DNA of 64,000 bases from G963667675 sp963667675 (GCA_963667675.1 OY763929.1:2356001-2420000); one strand, 5' to 3'. Numbered from the stretch's first letter, positions 33,773 to 43,096 are shown. Numbers and translations: made by a program. The notes: generated by a model not told the origin, from the sequence alone.

Positions 33773-34333
33773 ATGACAGCTGGGCGAAACAATGCGACGT
33801 CACTTAGTAATCATTGGGGCACACCACCTAAGTACGTAGACGCTGTCCGATATTTCTTCGGAGGTACTATCGCATTAGACCCTTGCTCCAGCGAACACTC
33901 AATAGTCAATGCAACCGTGGAATTTCGGCCAGACCAAATAGACGGGCTAGACGCCCCGTGGAGTTATGAAACTATCTTTGTGAATCCTCCGTACGGCTCA
34001 GACAGAGAAAGAGGCACAACGATTCGCAACTGGCTCCACAAATGTGCCACAGCCCATTCCAAATACAAATCTGAAATTCTCGCCTTGGTGCCTGTAGCAA
34101 CTAATACTAGCCACTGGAAACTGTATGTGTGGGGAGCTGCTACCGGTGTAGCATTTCTTTACGACACCCGACTCAAGTTTCTCATACGCGGGGTGGAAGC
34201 GTCTAAGGGTGCTCCGATGTCCTGCGCTATAGTCTATTGGGGATCCCGATTTGACCGATTCATTCAGGTGTTTGCTCAATTCGGAGCGGTAGTGGATGTT
34301 CGTAAATGTCAGCAATCATCAAAGACGGGCTGA
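33773..34333 (+). CDS. Dam-family (phage-type) N6-adenine DNA methyltransferase
   Basis: A 186-residue methyltransferase of the phage DNA N-6-adenine-methyltransferase family. Start at ATG 33773 is set by GGAGGAA seven bases upstream; an earlier in-frame ATG would overlap the nuclease gene. Family marks are NHWGTPPKYVDAV near residue 13, the SAM-region LDPCSS near 35 and the catalytic NPPYG at 71-75. It probably protects host DNA from the adjacent nuclease. G+C is lower than in flanking genes. Confidence 0.82.
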   Translation: MTAGRNNATSLSNHWGTPPKYVDAVRYFFGGTIALDPCSSEHSIVNATVEFRPDQIDGLDAPWSYETIFVNPPYGSDRERGTTIRNWLHKCATAHSKYKSEILALVPVATNTSHWKLYVWGAATGVAFLYDTRLKFLIRGVEASKGAPMSCAIVYWGSRFDRFIQVFAQFGAVVDVRKCQQSSKTG

Positions 34334-34967
34334 CTCAAGCTTGCGTTGAAGGCCGACCCCACGCTTCAGCTATACGTTCCTAACAAAATCCGGGGGCATC
34401 ACAAGACTCGCTCCGCTCCCGGTGGAGGCTGTGGTAAACCATGATACCGAAACCGGTCCGGATAACATGAAGGGCAAATAGGAGCTAGAGCATGATCATT
34501 GTGCTTGCAACTATATCGCGCCGGTTTCGCAATAAAGCGTTCACAATGAAAACAAACGTACATAGATTCCTTAGCCGTTAGATAATCTTGTTCGATTATA
34601 ATCGACCTAGACCCAAAATACCACGCTTCCAGCCTGATTAAGCCCTAATATACCGGATAGGACAGCGTTGTGAGTGTAGAGGCCTCAGTGAGAAGCGGGC
34701 AAACAGGATTGGTCTGTGAATACATGGATGTTAAAGTAGACATTTCCAATAAAACGCGGGAACCGTTCTCGCTGCAATGGACTGACGCCTTTATCATTCC
34801 GCATACGTCCCAAGCCGGGTCGTTCGACTGCAAAGAAGAAGGCGAGCAAACCCCTCAAACACCCGAATGGCTAGGCCGCCCCCTGGCCCCTCGCGCCCCC
34901 TTCCAGTTGACCGTCCCCAGCCCGAACCTTATACTCCAATCAGGGTTGAGGCATCCCGCTCCCGAAG
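34334..34967. other. intergenic stretch without recognisable genes
   Basis: The first 350 bases are A/T-richer than the chromosome and continue the restriction-modification island. A 29-codon frame at 34492-34581 with a GGAG before it is possible but unsupported. An open frame from 34670 runs through rsfS in another frame and has no family features. The island's right edge probably lies near 34800-34900. Confidence 0.4.
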
Positions 34968-35321
34968 GTGAAAGGCCTGGATTCCACCGAATTAGCCCGC
35001 CTAGTCGTCGAAGTGGCGTCGGACAAGCTGGCCGCCGACATCGTGATGCTCGACTTGCGCGGCGTTGCCCCCTTTGCCGACTATTTCGTCATCATGTCCG
35101 CCGACTCCGCCCGTCAAATAGAAGCCTTGGAGGACGACCTCACCCAAGCCCTGAAGGACGCCCAGGTCAGGCGATTTCATCGGGAAGGCGCGCCAGCCTC
35201 CGGTTGGGTGTTGCTGGACTTCAGCGACGTCATAGTCCACATCTTCAGCCCCGACGAGCGGGAGTACTACCACTTGGAGACCCTGTGGTCCCAGGCCCCT
35301 CAGGTCGTTAGGGTTCTTTAA
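34968..35321 (+). CDS. rsfS: ribosomal silencing factor RsfS
   Basis: A 117-residue iojap/YbeB protein that binds uL14 and prevents subunit joining during starvation. The core ADIVMLDLRGVAPFADYFVIMSADSARQIEAL and the C-terminal SGWVLLDFSDVIVHIF... REYYHLETLW are diagnostic. Start is GTG 34968. The 3' end overlaps the convergent ndk gene by 14 bases. Confidence 0.95.
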   Translation: MKGLDSTELARLVVEVASDKLAADIVMLDLRGVAPFADYFVIMSADSARQIEALEDDLTQALKDAQVRRFHREGAPASGWVLLDFSDVIVHIFSPDEREYYHLETLWSQAPQVVRVL

Positions 35322-35760
35322 TCCACGGGTCCGTGCTCCGTTCGTAGTCCAATATCTCCCCCGGCGAGAAGAACAGCGCCACCTCTCGCTTGGCCGACTC
35401 CACGCTGTCCGAACCGTGCACCAGGTTCCGCCCGATGTCCAACGCCAGGTCCCCTCTGATAGTCCCGGGACGAGCTGCGGCAGGGCTCGTCTCTCCCATA
35501 GTAGTCCGGACGGTCTCCACGGCGTTGTCCGCCTCCCACACCATCGCCGCCACCGGCCCCGACGTGATGAACTCCACCAACCCGGGGAAGAAAGGCCGGT
35601 CCACGTGTTCTCCGTAGTGCTGCCGGGCCATCGCCTCATCCACCTGCATCAGCTTCATGGCCGCCAGCTTCAGGCCCCGCCTTTCCAGCCGGGAGATAAC
35701 TTCTCCCACCAGGCCCCGCTGCACCCCATCTGGTTTAACCAGGACTAAGGTCCTTTCCAT
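35308..35760 (-). CDS. ndk: nucleoside diphosphate kinase
   Basis: A 150-residue NDK that equilibrates nucleoside di- and triphosphates through a phosphohistidine. The active His115 is in GRNLVHGSDSVESA, and the N-terminus ERTLVLVKPDGVQRGLVGEV is typical. The C-terminal DYERSTDPWIKEP is standard. It converges with rsfS, overlapping by 14 bases. Confidence 0.97.
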   Translation of the reverse strand: MERTLVLVKPDGVQRGLVGEVISRLERRGLKLAAMKLMQVDEAMARQHYGEHVDRPFFPGLVEFITSGPVAAMVWEADNAVETVRTTMGETSPAAARPGTIRGDLALDIGRNLVHGSDSVESAKREVALFFSPGEILDYERSTDPWIKEP

Positions 35761-35834
35761 AGCTATCTAACTATTTCCTCCTCTGGATTAATGCCGCTGG
35801 CCTGGCACCCAGACTGTGCGTAGCTTAGCGCCCA

Positions 35835-36524
35835 TCACGACCTCTGCGGCATCCGGTCTCTCTGCTTCGGCCTGCCAATGCTGGGCATCCGCAGGTAATT
35901 TGGCTGCAGCGACGCCAGGTCCTCCGTCTTACCCTCGGCAAGCCGCTCCCAACCCACCTGGCCCAGGGCCCAGGCCCTTTGGGCCGGCGCAGCGTCCGCC
36001 ACCACGGCTAGACTGCCCAGTATGTCTCGTATTGTCCCACCCCAGTTTGCAACTGCCTCGCCGCAGAATAGAGTCGGTTCGTCTATCCCTTCCACCAACT
36101 CCTCCACCGTGCCCACCGTGTCCTCTCTAACTCGCGACCCGTCCCTTCCAAAGAGTGCCGACGCAACCTCCTTGCGCCCCGCGTCCAAAATTGCGCACAC
36201 CGGTAAGCCCGATTGCGAATACGGATGCGCCTCCAAGTCCAGCGTCCCAACCCCTACCACCGGAGTCCCCGACGTGAACGCCAGCCCCTTGACCACGCTC
36301 ATTCCCACCCGCAAAGCGCTGAATCCCCCAGGCCCCAGCGCCACCGCAATCCCGCTCAAATCGCCGGGAGCCAGCCTATGCGACCGCAGGATTTGGTCCA
36401 CCGCTGGCATTAACTCCGCCGAATGGTTCACCGACGAGCGCCAGCACCTGCTGGAAAGCGCCCGGCCCGCGTCGCAAACGGCCACCCCGGCATGTCTGGT
36501 GGAGGTATCTATAGCCAGCAACAC
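35835..36524 (-). CDS. tsaB: tRNA N6-threonylcarbamoyladenosine modification protein TsaB
   Basis: A 229-residue inactive-homologue partner of TsaD, needed with TsaE to make t6A37 in tRNAs. The N-terminal MLLAIDTSTRHAGVAV and the GPGGFSALRVGMSVVKGLA motif are diagnostic. The last residues QPNYLRMPSIG correspond to the usual TsaB end. It lies four bases behind tsaE on the same strand. tsaD itself is not in the window. Confidence 0.93.
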   Translation of the reverse strand: MLLAIDTSTRHAGVAVCDAGRALSSRCWRSSVNHSAELMPAVDQILRSHRLAPGDLSGIAVALGPGGFSALRVGMSVVKGLAFTSGTPVVGVGTLDLEAHPYSQSGLPVCAILDAGRKEVASALFGRDGSRVREDTVGTVEELVEGIDEPTLFCGEAVANWGGTIRDILGSLAVVADAAPAQRAWALGQVGWERLAEGKTEDLASLQPNYLRMPSIGRPKQRDRMPQRS

Positions 36525-36527
36525 GGC

Positions 36528-37040
36528 CTAAACGGCTTCCTCAACCGGCGAAAATGCGTCGGCAAGCCTGTCCATCAACTGGCTGAACCGGGGTGACGCC
36601 GCCGACACTACCGCCGTCCGGACGTCTCCCACGTCAATACTGTCGCCGTCCTGGACATAGTCCATGGCTATCCAGCAGCTTTCCTCGAGAAACAGGTCCG
36701 CCGCCTTGTCCGCCCACTCCACGACACACACCCCTTGGTCGAACAGTTGCTCGTCTATCCCCAGGTCCCACACCTCCAGGGGGTCGTCTATCCGGTACAG
36801 GTCCAGGTGGTGCAGCGTCAACCGCCCCTGGCGCCGGGTCATCAGCACAAACGTCGGACTGCGCAGGTCTTCCTCAACGCCCAACCCACGGCCGATACCC
36901 TGCGACAGGCAGGTCTTGCCCGCACCCAGCGGTCCGGTCAGCAGGTAAACGTCCCCCGGCTGCGCCTGCTCGCCGATGATGCGGCCAATCTCCCGCGTCT
37001 CCTCGGCGCTGTTGCTCTTGATGCGCAAAGCCCTGTCCAT
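36528..37040 (-). CDS. tsaE: tRNA threonylcarbamoyladenosine biosynthesis ATPase TsaE
   Basis: A 170-residue P-loop ATPase for t6A synthesis. Walker A is LTGPLGAGKTCLSQGIGRGLG, followed by SPTFVL and HHLDLYRIDDPLEVWDLG; the VVEWADKA motif completes the family pattern. ATG 37040 is chosen as start because it agrees with the family length, although an ATG seven codons earlier overlaps the end of thiL. The gene lies between thiL and tsaB in one operon. Confidence 0.9.
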   Translation of the reverse strand: MDRALRIKSNSAEETREIGRIIGEQAQPGDVYLLTGPLGAGKTCLSQGIGRGLGVEEDLRSPTFVLMTRRQGRLTLHHLDLYRIDDPLEVWDLGIDEQLFDQGVCVVEWADKAADLFLEESCWIAMDYVQDGDSIDVGDVRTAVVSAASPRFSQLMDRLADAFSPVEEAV

Positions 37041-37050
37041 CCCTTGCCCC

Positions 37051-38061
37051 TCAGCCGCCAAAGTGGTCCCAGCCGCCGCGGCCTGCCGCAGTTTCCACGC
37101 CTGTAGAGTCCACTACCGTCACTTGCCCCGGCTCACCGGCCACCGTTTCGCCGATTACCGCCGCCCCGCCGGGCAACATCGGCAACACCGACCGCATCAG
37201 CCCCGGCGCAGCGGTGAAAAGCAGAACGTAGTCCTCTCCTCCCGTAAGGGCCAACTCTGCCGCTTCCTCCGGGAATATGTCCTTCAAGAAAGGATGCACC
37301 GGCGCCTTATCTGCATATATGCGGGCAGCAAGGCCGCTGGCGTAACACAGCTTGGAAAGATCGTCGGCCAGTCCGTCGCTCACGTCCATGGCGGCGCAAA
37401 CCCCGTTGTCGGCAAGTATCCTGCCCTCGGACACCGCTGGCTCGGGTCGCCGGTGTCGTTGCCGCAGGTAGTCCGCCGCCTCGCCCGACGCGCTAGGACC
37501 CTCCAGCATCAGCTTCAGCCCTCCGCCGGAACACCCCACAGGCCCCGTCACTGCCACCTCGTCGCCCACTTGTGCGGCCGACCTCACCATGGGTTGCCCC
37601 TGATGCACGCCGGTAAGGCCGATGGTTATGAACACCGCATCCGACCGTACCGTGTCGCCTCCCACCAGGGAGACGCCATAGCCGTTGGCGATGTCCAACA
37701 TGCCCGAATACAACTCCCGGATGTCTTCAACCTCCGTCTCCGGCGGCAGCCCCAGGGTCACCACGGCATATTTGGGCAGCCCTCCCATGGCGGCCACGTC
37801 GCTTATGTTCGCCGCCAGCGCCTTCCATCCCAAGTCGCTCCAGGGGGTGGTCTTGCGGGTGAAGTGCACCCCCTCCACCATCGTGTCGGTGGTCAACAAC
37901 TCGGTGGCCTCGCCAACCCTCCAAGCCGCGGCGTCGTCCCCCGTATCCACCACTAGCCGGCATTCGGAGTCCTCGTCGGCACCACGCCAGGCCCGCTGCT
38001 CCACAATCATCTCGTTGAGCAACCCAATGACGCCGAATTCGCCCACGTCTTTAACCCGCAT
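37051..38061 (-). CDS. thiL: thiamine-monophosphate kinase
   Basis: A 336-residue kinase that makes thiamine diphosphate. The start ATG 38061 gives MRVKDVGEFGVIGLLNEM, the family N-terminus; further in-frame sequence upstream is a repeat and not part of the protein. Key motifs are DTGDDAAAWRV, TTDTMVEGVHF and GLPKYAVVTLGLP, VSLVGGDTVRSD and DVSDGLADDLSKL. It heads the thiL-tsaE-tsaB operon. Confidence 0.93.
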   Translation of the reverse strand: MRVKDVGEFGVIGLLNEMIVEQRAWRGADEDSECRLVVDTGDDAAAWRVGEATELLTTDTMVEGVHFTRKTTPWSDLGWKALAANISDVAAMGGLPKYAVVTLGLPPETEVEDIRELYSGMLDIANGYGVSLVGGDTVRSDAVFITIGLTGVHQGQPMVRSAAQVGDEVAVTGPVGCSGGGLKLMLEGPSASGEAADYLRQRHRRPEPAVSEGRILADNGVCAAMDVSDGLADDLSKLCYASGLAARIYADKAPVHPFLKDIFPEEAAELALTGGEDYVLLFTAAPGLMRSVLPMLPGGAAVIGETVAGEPGQVTVVDSTGVETAAGRGGWDHFGG

Positions 38062-38115
38062 GACGCTGAAATTATATCCCCCTTGCCAGCCGCCCCTCAA
38101 CAACAGCATTGCCCC

Positions 38116-38143
38116 CCGTTCACCCTGAGGGAAATCGAAGGGC
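38116..38143. repeat. 28-base dispersed repeat, copy 1
   Basis: This stretch, reading CCGTTCACCCTGAGGGAAAT and onward, recurs exactly in reverse complement at 57882-57909. It lies between thiL and the 16S promoter. Confidence 0.8.
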
Positions 38144-38172
38144 GAACGCAGCACCTCCGCCGCCCAATCGTC

Positions 38173-38201
38173 TTGACACGCCCCATGCCCGCCGATATAC
38201 T
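38173..38201 (+). promoter_or_regulatory. 16S rRNA promoter
   Basis: TTGACA (38173-38178), 17-base spacer, TATACT (38196-38201). This is a near-consensus promoter about 70 bases upstream of the mature 16S end, and is strong, as expected for rRNA. Confidence 0.85.
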
Positions 38202-38231
38202 ACGTAGCCTAGTCGCCCTCCGGGGCGGCTT

Positions 38232-38243
38232 TGGCACTTTAAC
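38232..38243 (+). promoter_or_regulatory. boxA-like antitermination element
   Basis: TGGCACTTTAACA resembles the boxA TGCTCTTTAACA of rRNA leaders and lies between promoter and 16S start, the normal position for NusB-NusE binding. Confidence 0.55.
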
Positions 38244-38273
38244 AACTGAATAGTGGAAGGAAGTAAGGTTCTC

Positions 38274-39792
<1,519 letters not shown>

Positions 39793-40036
39793 GGGAGCTC
39801 AGGCCAAGCCTGTTGTCCGTCTCTAAGGCGGACGGAGGCAGGGCCCAACTCCTAGGTCGAACCGGCGGGTGTTCCGCTTCCAAAGCCGTCCGATTGAGCC
39901 AAAGCGTTTCGGCGCAGCTCTCGGGCTGAAGAAGCGGTCCCCTGAGAAAGTCCGCCGGACCCCCGGCCCAGCCGGGGGACCTACACAAACTAAGACCAAC
40001 TCTTCCTTCCGCTATTCAGCGGTTAAAGCGCCACCA

Positions 40037-40067
40037 AAAGAGCCGGACTGCATAAGTCCGGCTCTTT
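40037..40067 (+). terminator. terminator of the 16S unit
   Basis: AAAGAGCCGGACT (40037-40049) pairs perfectly with AGTCCGGCTCTTT (40055-40067) across a GCATA loop, and is followed by ACT. The gap 39790-40143 holds this, a second hairpin at about 39960-39980, and no gene. Confidence 0.85.
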
Positions 40068-40085
40068 ACTACCCAGGAAGTAAGC

Positions 40086-40091
40086 TATAAT
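40086..40091 (+). promoter_or_regulatory. TATAAT box before the HEPN-like gene
   Basis: A perfect -10 hexamer 52 bases upstream of the ATG at 40144, matched by one at 32486 in front of the degraded copy. No clear -35. Confidence 0.45.
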
Positions 40092-40143
40092 ACGGGAAAT
40101 CCCCCTCCCTTAAGATAGGGGGAAAGTTAAAGACCGCCGTAAA

Positions 40144-40515
40144 ATGCAAACCCACGAATCTCAGACCGAAAAACACGCCCGCCTGGCCCGCCGGATGCTG
40201 GACCAAGCTAAAAGTGAAATCTCTGCCGGCGACCTCACCCAGGGTTCAGAGAAGCTGTGGGGTGCAACCACCCAGGCCCTCAAGTCCTATTGCGCCAGCC
40301 GCGGTATGCCCCACGGCAAATACCAGCATCGCCGCCGCGCCCTCATGGACCTGGCCCTTCGGCAAGACAACCCATTTGTCCGCTCCACCTTCGGCGTTGC
40401 CCAGTCCTGCCACTCCAACTTCTACAACGACTGGATGGAGCAGGAAGACCTGGACAGCTACATCCCCGACATCGAGGAACTGGTCCGCATAATCCTCGAT
40501 GCCAGGGAGCAATAA
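40144..40515 (+). CDS. PaREP1/HEPN-like small helical protein
   Basis: A 123-residue, all-helical protein whose pattern (LARRMLDQAKSEISAGDLTQGSEKLWGATTQALKSYCASRG) recalls the PaREP1/HEPN-like superfamily: paired helices with Lys/Trp in the second. It has no clear RX4-6H ribonuclease motif, so it may be an inactive or binding member. Its own -10 and a terminator right after the stop make it a single-gene unit. A broken copy of it with the same leader is found at 32.5 kb. Family assignment is moderate. Confidence 0.55.
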   Translation: MQTHESQTEKHARLARRMLDQAKSEISAGDLTQGSEKLWGATTQALKSYCASRGMPHGKYQHRRRALMDLALRQDNPFVRSTFGVAQSCHSNFYNDWMEQEDLDSYIPDIEELVRIILDAREQ

Positions 40516-40539
40516 CTGGACTCAACCCTCGGGGAGTTG

Positions 40540-40566
40540 AGCCGGGCTAACCAGTCCGGCTTTTTT
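40540..40566 (+). terminator. Rho-independent terminator
   Basis: AGCCGG (40540-40545) with CCGGCT (40556-40561) and six T's after it; a second small hairpin CTCAAC/GTTGAG (40521-40541) precedes it. Ends the HEPN-like gene transcript. Confidence 0.7.
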
Positions 40567-40637
40567 GTTATACTCAAAATGTCCAAAGAGGAGACTTTAT
40601 CTCCAGCCGCAGGAAATAGAAAACAGCCAACGTCCAA

Positions 40638-40973
40638 ATGGCTGCTTTAAGGACAACCATGACTCATAGGACTGCCGCCGGAAAACGCTTGGCAGACATC
40701 CAATGCACTCTGAAGGCCATCCTGCCTGAACTCAAGGCTGACCATGGGGTGAAGAACTTGGCTGTCTTCGGTTCCTACGCGAGAGGAGACCAGGCGGCCA
40801 ATAGCGACCTTGACCTGTTGATTGAATTCCACCGCCCGCCGACTCTCTTCCAGTTCGTGCAGCTCCGGCGCCGTTTGACCACAGCGTTGGGGAGCAACGT
40901 TGACCTCGTTATGAGGTCTGCTCTAAAGCCTAATATCGGGAAGAATATTCTGCGGGAATTAGTGCCGGTGTGA
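40638..40973 (+). CDS. mntA: MntA-type nucleotidyltransferase antitoxin
   Basis: A 111-residue minimal nucleotidyltransferase with the active site GSYARG (45-50) followed by D57-L-D59 and an LIEF strand. In the type VII toxin-antitoxin systems this enzyme adds AMP to the tyrosine of its HEPN partner. The start could be ATG 40638 or the ATG 21 bases further on. Its stop overlaps the start of the next gene (GTGA, 40970-40973), so the two are translated together. Confidence 0.85.
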   Translation: MAALRTTMTHRTAAGKRLADIQCTLKAILPELKADHGVKNLAVFGSYARGDQAANSDLDLLIEFHRPPTLFQFVQLRRRLTTALGSNVDLVMRSALKPNIGKNILRELVPV

Positions 40974-41332
40974 GGCCAAACCGGACTTACCTGGACTATC
41001 TTTGGGACATTCTCAACTCCGCTGAAGCCGCTTTGTCCTTCGTAGAGGACGTTGATTTCACAGGATTCTCCGAAGATCGCCGTACCCATTTCGCCGTAGT
41101 GCGGGCGCTGGAGATAGTTGGCGAAGCTGCCAACCAGATGCCTGACACAGCCAAAGAGCGATGGCCGCATATTCCCTGGCAGGACATGGCAGACATGCGC
41201 AACGTCCTGATTCATGCCTACTCCGGCGTCGATTTAGAAACTGTGTGGCGCACCGTCCAAGAGGACCTGCCGCCTCTCTGTGACTCAATCCGGCAAGCAC
41301 TCGCAGGCCTGGGAGAGGCTTCTCAAGGTTAG
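40970..41332 (+). CDS. hepT: HepT-type HEPN toxin (RNase)
   Basis: A 120-residue HEPN protein. The motif R77-N-V-L-I-H82-A-Y84 is the RX4HXY signature, with Arg and His as RNase catalytic residues and Tyr84 as the expected AMPylation site. Other family marks are RALEIVGEAANQMP. It is encoded with the MntA-like gene with a four-base overlap and uses GTG as start. Together they form a complete HepT-MntA toxin-antitoxin module. Confidence 0.88.
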   Translation: MRPNRTYLDYLWDILNSAEAALSFVEDVDFTGFSEDRRTHFAVVRALEIVGEAANQMPDTAKERWPHIPWQDMADMRNVLIHAYSGVDLETVWRTVQEDLPPLCDSIRQALAGLGEASQG

Positions 41333-41374
41333 GCCAAATGGCCGGACAACCTTGTTGCGAAGAAGGGGGCAAAT

Positions 41375-41491
41375 ATGAATTTTGAGCCTACGGAAAACAC
41401 CATCAAGCAGATCGTTGACGCCTTTGAAAATGGATCATTGACCCGAAACGAGGAATATCAAAGAGGAGCAGCTTGGAAGCTTGAACATTAA
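41375..41491 (+). pseudogene. N-terminal fragment of a DUF262-type gene
   Basis: A 38-codon frame with GGGGG before its ATG reads MNFEPTENTIKQIVDAFENG and on to LTRNEEYQRGAAW, which is the N-terminal DUF262 signature (the YQRG..W nucleotide-binding motif), then stops at TAA. Full DUF262 proteins have several hundred residues, so this is a truncated remnant. Confidence 0.6.
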
Positions 41492-41610
41492 AGACACGAC
41501 CATGGAGAGACTACGTTCTCCATTCCATATAGGCCAGTCGTCAAGTGAGACAAATCTGGATATCTAAGTTTCACGCCTCGGTTTTCAAACAGCTTCTGTA
41601 GAGGACACAC

Positions 41611-42297
41611 ATGAGTTCGGACCCAGCCCAAGGCCAGTTGACGTTCCAGTGGTTGAAGCTCAAGGAGGACGGCCTGGAAGGTAGCTTGTCTGACAACCTG
41701 GGGCTGAGGGTGCATCGCGCCATCAGTTGGGGGCAGCAAGCCGAGTTGCACATGGCTGCGAACGATCACGACGCTGCGTTTATTTTCTTCTGGATTGCCT
41801 TCAACGCTGCTTACGCCGAAGACAAGGGGGATACGCCGGAAACGACCGAGCGGCACAATTTTGAAGAATACTTCGGCAAAGTCCTCCAACTTGATTCCGG
41901 CCAGGCTATCTACAACGCCATATGGGATAGGTTCTCCAACTCCATCCGAGTGCTTTTGAACAACAGGTATGTGTTCCAACCTTTCTGGAGTCATCACAAC
42001 GGAGTGCCTGGGCACGAAAACTGGGAAGCTTTGTTCTCCGCTCGTTGGGACATGGTGAAGAGAGCCTTGGCCGCGCAGGATACAGAAATCATCATAAATA
42101 CGCTGTTCGACCGCCTATACGTTCTGCGTAATCAACTCCTGCATGGCGGGGCGACATGGAACAGTTCTGTGAATCGGGCGCAGGTCCGTGACGGGGCCAG
42201 GATCATGGCGTTTCTGACTCCCATATTCGTCAACCTTATGATGGACCACCCTGATATTCCCTGGGGCGCCAATTACTATCCCGTCGTCGAGCCCTAG
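41611..42297 (+). CDS. HEPN domain-containing protein
   Basis: A 228-residue protein with an R173-N-Q-L-L-H178 motif in FDRLYVLRNQLLHGGATW, the RX4H arrangement of HEPN ribonucleases, and a helical, aromatic-rich N-terminal half (HDAAFIFFWIAFNAAY). Its family is like the Apea/MAE-type HEPN proteins found with defence genes. Upstream lies a DUF262 fragment that might be the remains of a partner. No antitoxin is adjacent; whether this protein is active or silent is unknown. Confidence 0.65.
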   Translation: MSSDPAQGQLTFQWLKLKEDGLEGSLSDNLGLRVHRAISWGQQAELHMAANDHDAAFIFFWIAFNAAYAEDKGDTPETTERHNFEEYFGKVLQLDSGQAIYNAIWDRFSNSIRVLLNNRYVFQPFWSHHNGVPGHENWEALFSARWDMVKRALAAQDTEIIINTLFDRLYVLRNQLLHGGATWNSSVNRAQVRDGARIMAFLTPIFVNLMMDHPDIPWGANYYPVVEP

Positions 42298-42318
42298 CCT
42301 GCCACTGTCACAAGCCCC

Positions 42319-42347
42319 TTGACAGCCCAGAAACCCCCTACCTAAAT
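42319..42347 (+). promoter_or_regulatory. promoter-like element, copy 1
   Basis: TTGACA (42319-42324), 17-base spacer, CTAAAT (42342-42347), about 95 bases before the first DUF433 gene. An almost identical stretch lies at 43685. Confidence 0.5.
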
Positions 42348-42440
42348 CTGACCCACTTCGGGCCCGCCACAACAAAGACTTGCTCGCCAAACAACGGGAT
42401 GAACTTGACCCGCAAATAACACCTTGGGCAAAATATACTA

Positions 42441-42683
42441 ATGGACGAGACCAAACTACTCGAAAGAATCACCGTAAACCCGGACATCTTTGGGGGCAAG
42501 CCCATCATCCGCGGCCGCCGCCTGGCGGTGGAGCACGTTTTGGCGATGGTCGCCGCCGGGGATTATCCCGATGTCGTCCTTGAGAGCTATCCCTGGCTGA
42601 AGCCCGAGGATATACAGGCCTGCCTTCTATACGCCCGCAAGGTCATCGGCAACGAGCGAATTGGAGCACTGGCAATCGAGTAA
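42441..42683 (+). CDS. DUF433 protein (antitoxin-like), first
   Basis: An 80-residue DUF433 protein with the pattern ITVNPDIFGGKPIIRGRRLAVEHVLAMVAAG and a winged-helix-like second half (YPWLKPEDIQACLLYARK). DUF433 proteins usually act as antitoxins with a PIN/DUF5615 toxin; no such toxin gene follows, so it is orphan. A fragment of DUF5131 and a second DUF433 gene come next. Confidence 0.85.
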   Translation: MDETKLLERITVNPDIFGGKPIIRGRRLAVEHVLAMVAAGDYPDVVLESYPWLKPEDIQACLLYARKVIGNERIGALAIE

Positions 42684-42688
42684 CCGTT

Positions 42689-42805
42689 ATGGCTGTTCCC
42701 GGATACGAATGGACCGACGTGACTTGGAATCCATTGACCAGTTGCAGCCCCATCTCGCCGTCCTACAAACCACACTTGGTCGAGGAGGGTGTACTCGATG
42801 AATAA
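42689..42805 (+). pseudogene. DUF5131 gene fragment
   Basis: A 38-codon frame begins AVPGYEWTDVTWNPLTSCSP, the start of phage-associated DUF5131 proteins (EWTxxTWNPxTGC). The cysteine positions that follow in that family are lost and the frame stops at TAA. It overlaps the next ATG. It is a leftover of a longer gene lost or never complete here. Confidence 0.55.
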
Positions 42806-43022
42806 CAAAGTAATCAGCAGGAACCCCGAGGTCCTCGGCGGCACACCGGCATTCCCCGGAACTCGGGTGCCTGTGCGCATACTATTCGAATACTTGGAAG
42901 AAGGCGCCCCGCTCTCCGAGTTCCTTGACCACTTCCCTACGGTGAAGCGGGAACAGGCGGTAGCAGTGCTCTTGCTGGCGAAGGACGAACTCACCGGGCA
43001 TCTCAGTGAAACTGCTGTTTGA
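42798..43022 (+). CDS. DUF433 protein (antitoxin-like), second
   Basis: A 74-residue DUF433 protein starting at ATG 42798, eight bases behind GAGGAGGG. Pattern: VISRNPEVLGGTPAFPGTRVPVRILFEYLEEG, then SEFLDHFPTVKREQAVAVLLLAK. It is clearly related to, but different from, the first DUF433 protein. Again no toxin partner follows; the next gene is a nuclease on the same strand after 75 bases. Confidence 0.85.
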   Translation: MNNKVISRNPEVLGGTPAFPGTRVPVRILFEYLEEGAPLSEFLDHFPTVKREQAVAVLLLAKDELTGHLSETAV

Positions 43023-43096
43023 CGAATCGGTACCGCGTGACCGGATAGCATAGTAAACCCTCAAGGTTTCCACCCCTTTCCCGCAACAAGCACACC

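Noticed and set aside
34670..34967. Protein-coding start upstream of rsfS
   Set aside because: The open frame continues through rsfS in the wrong frame; no ribosome-binding site, family features or codon pattern support it.
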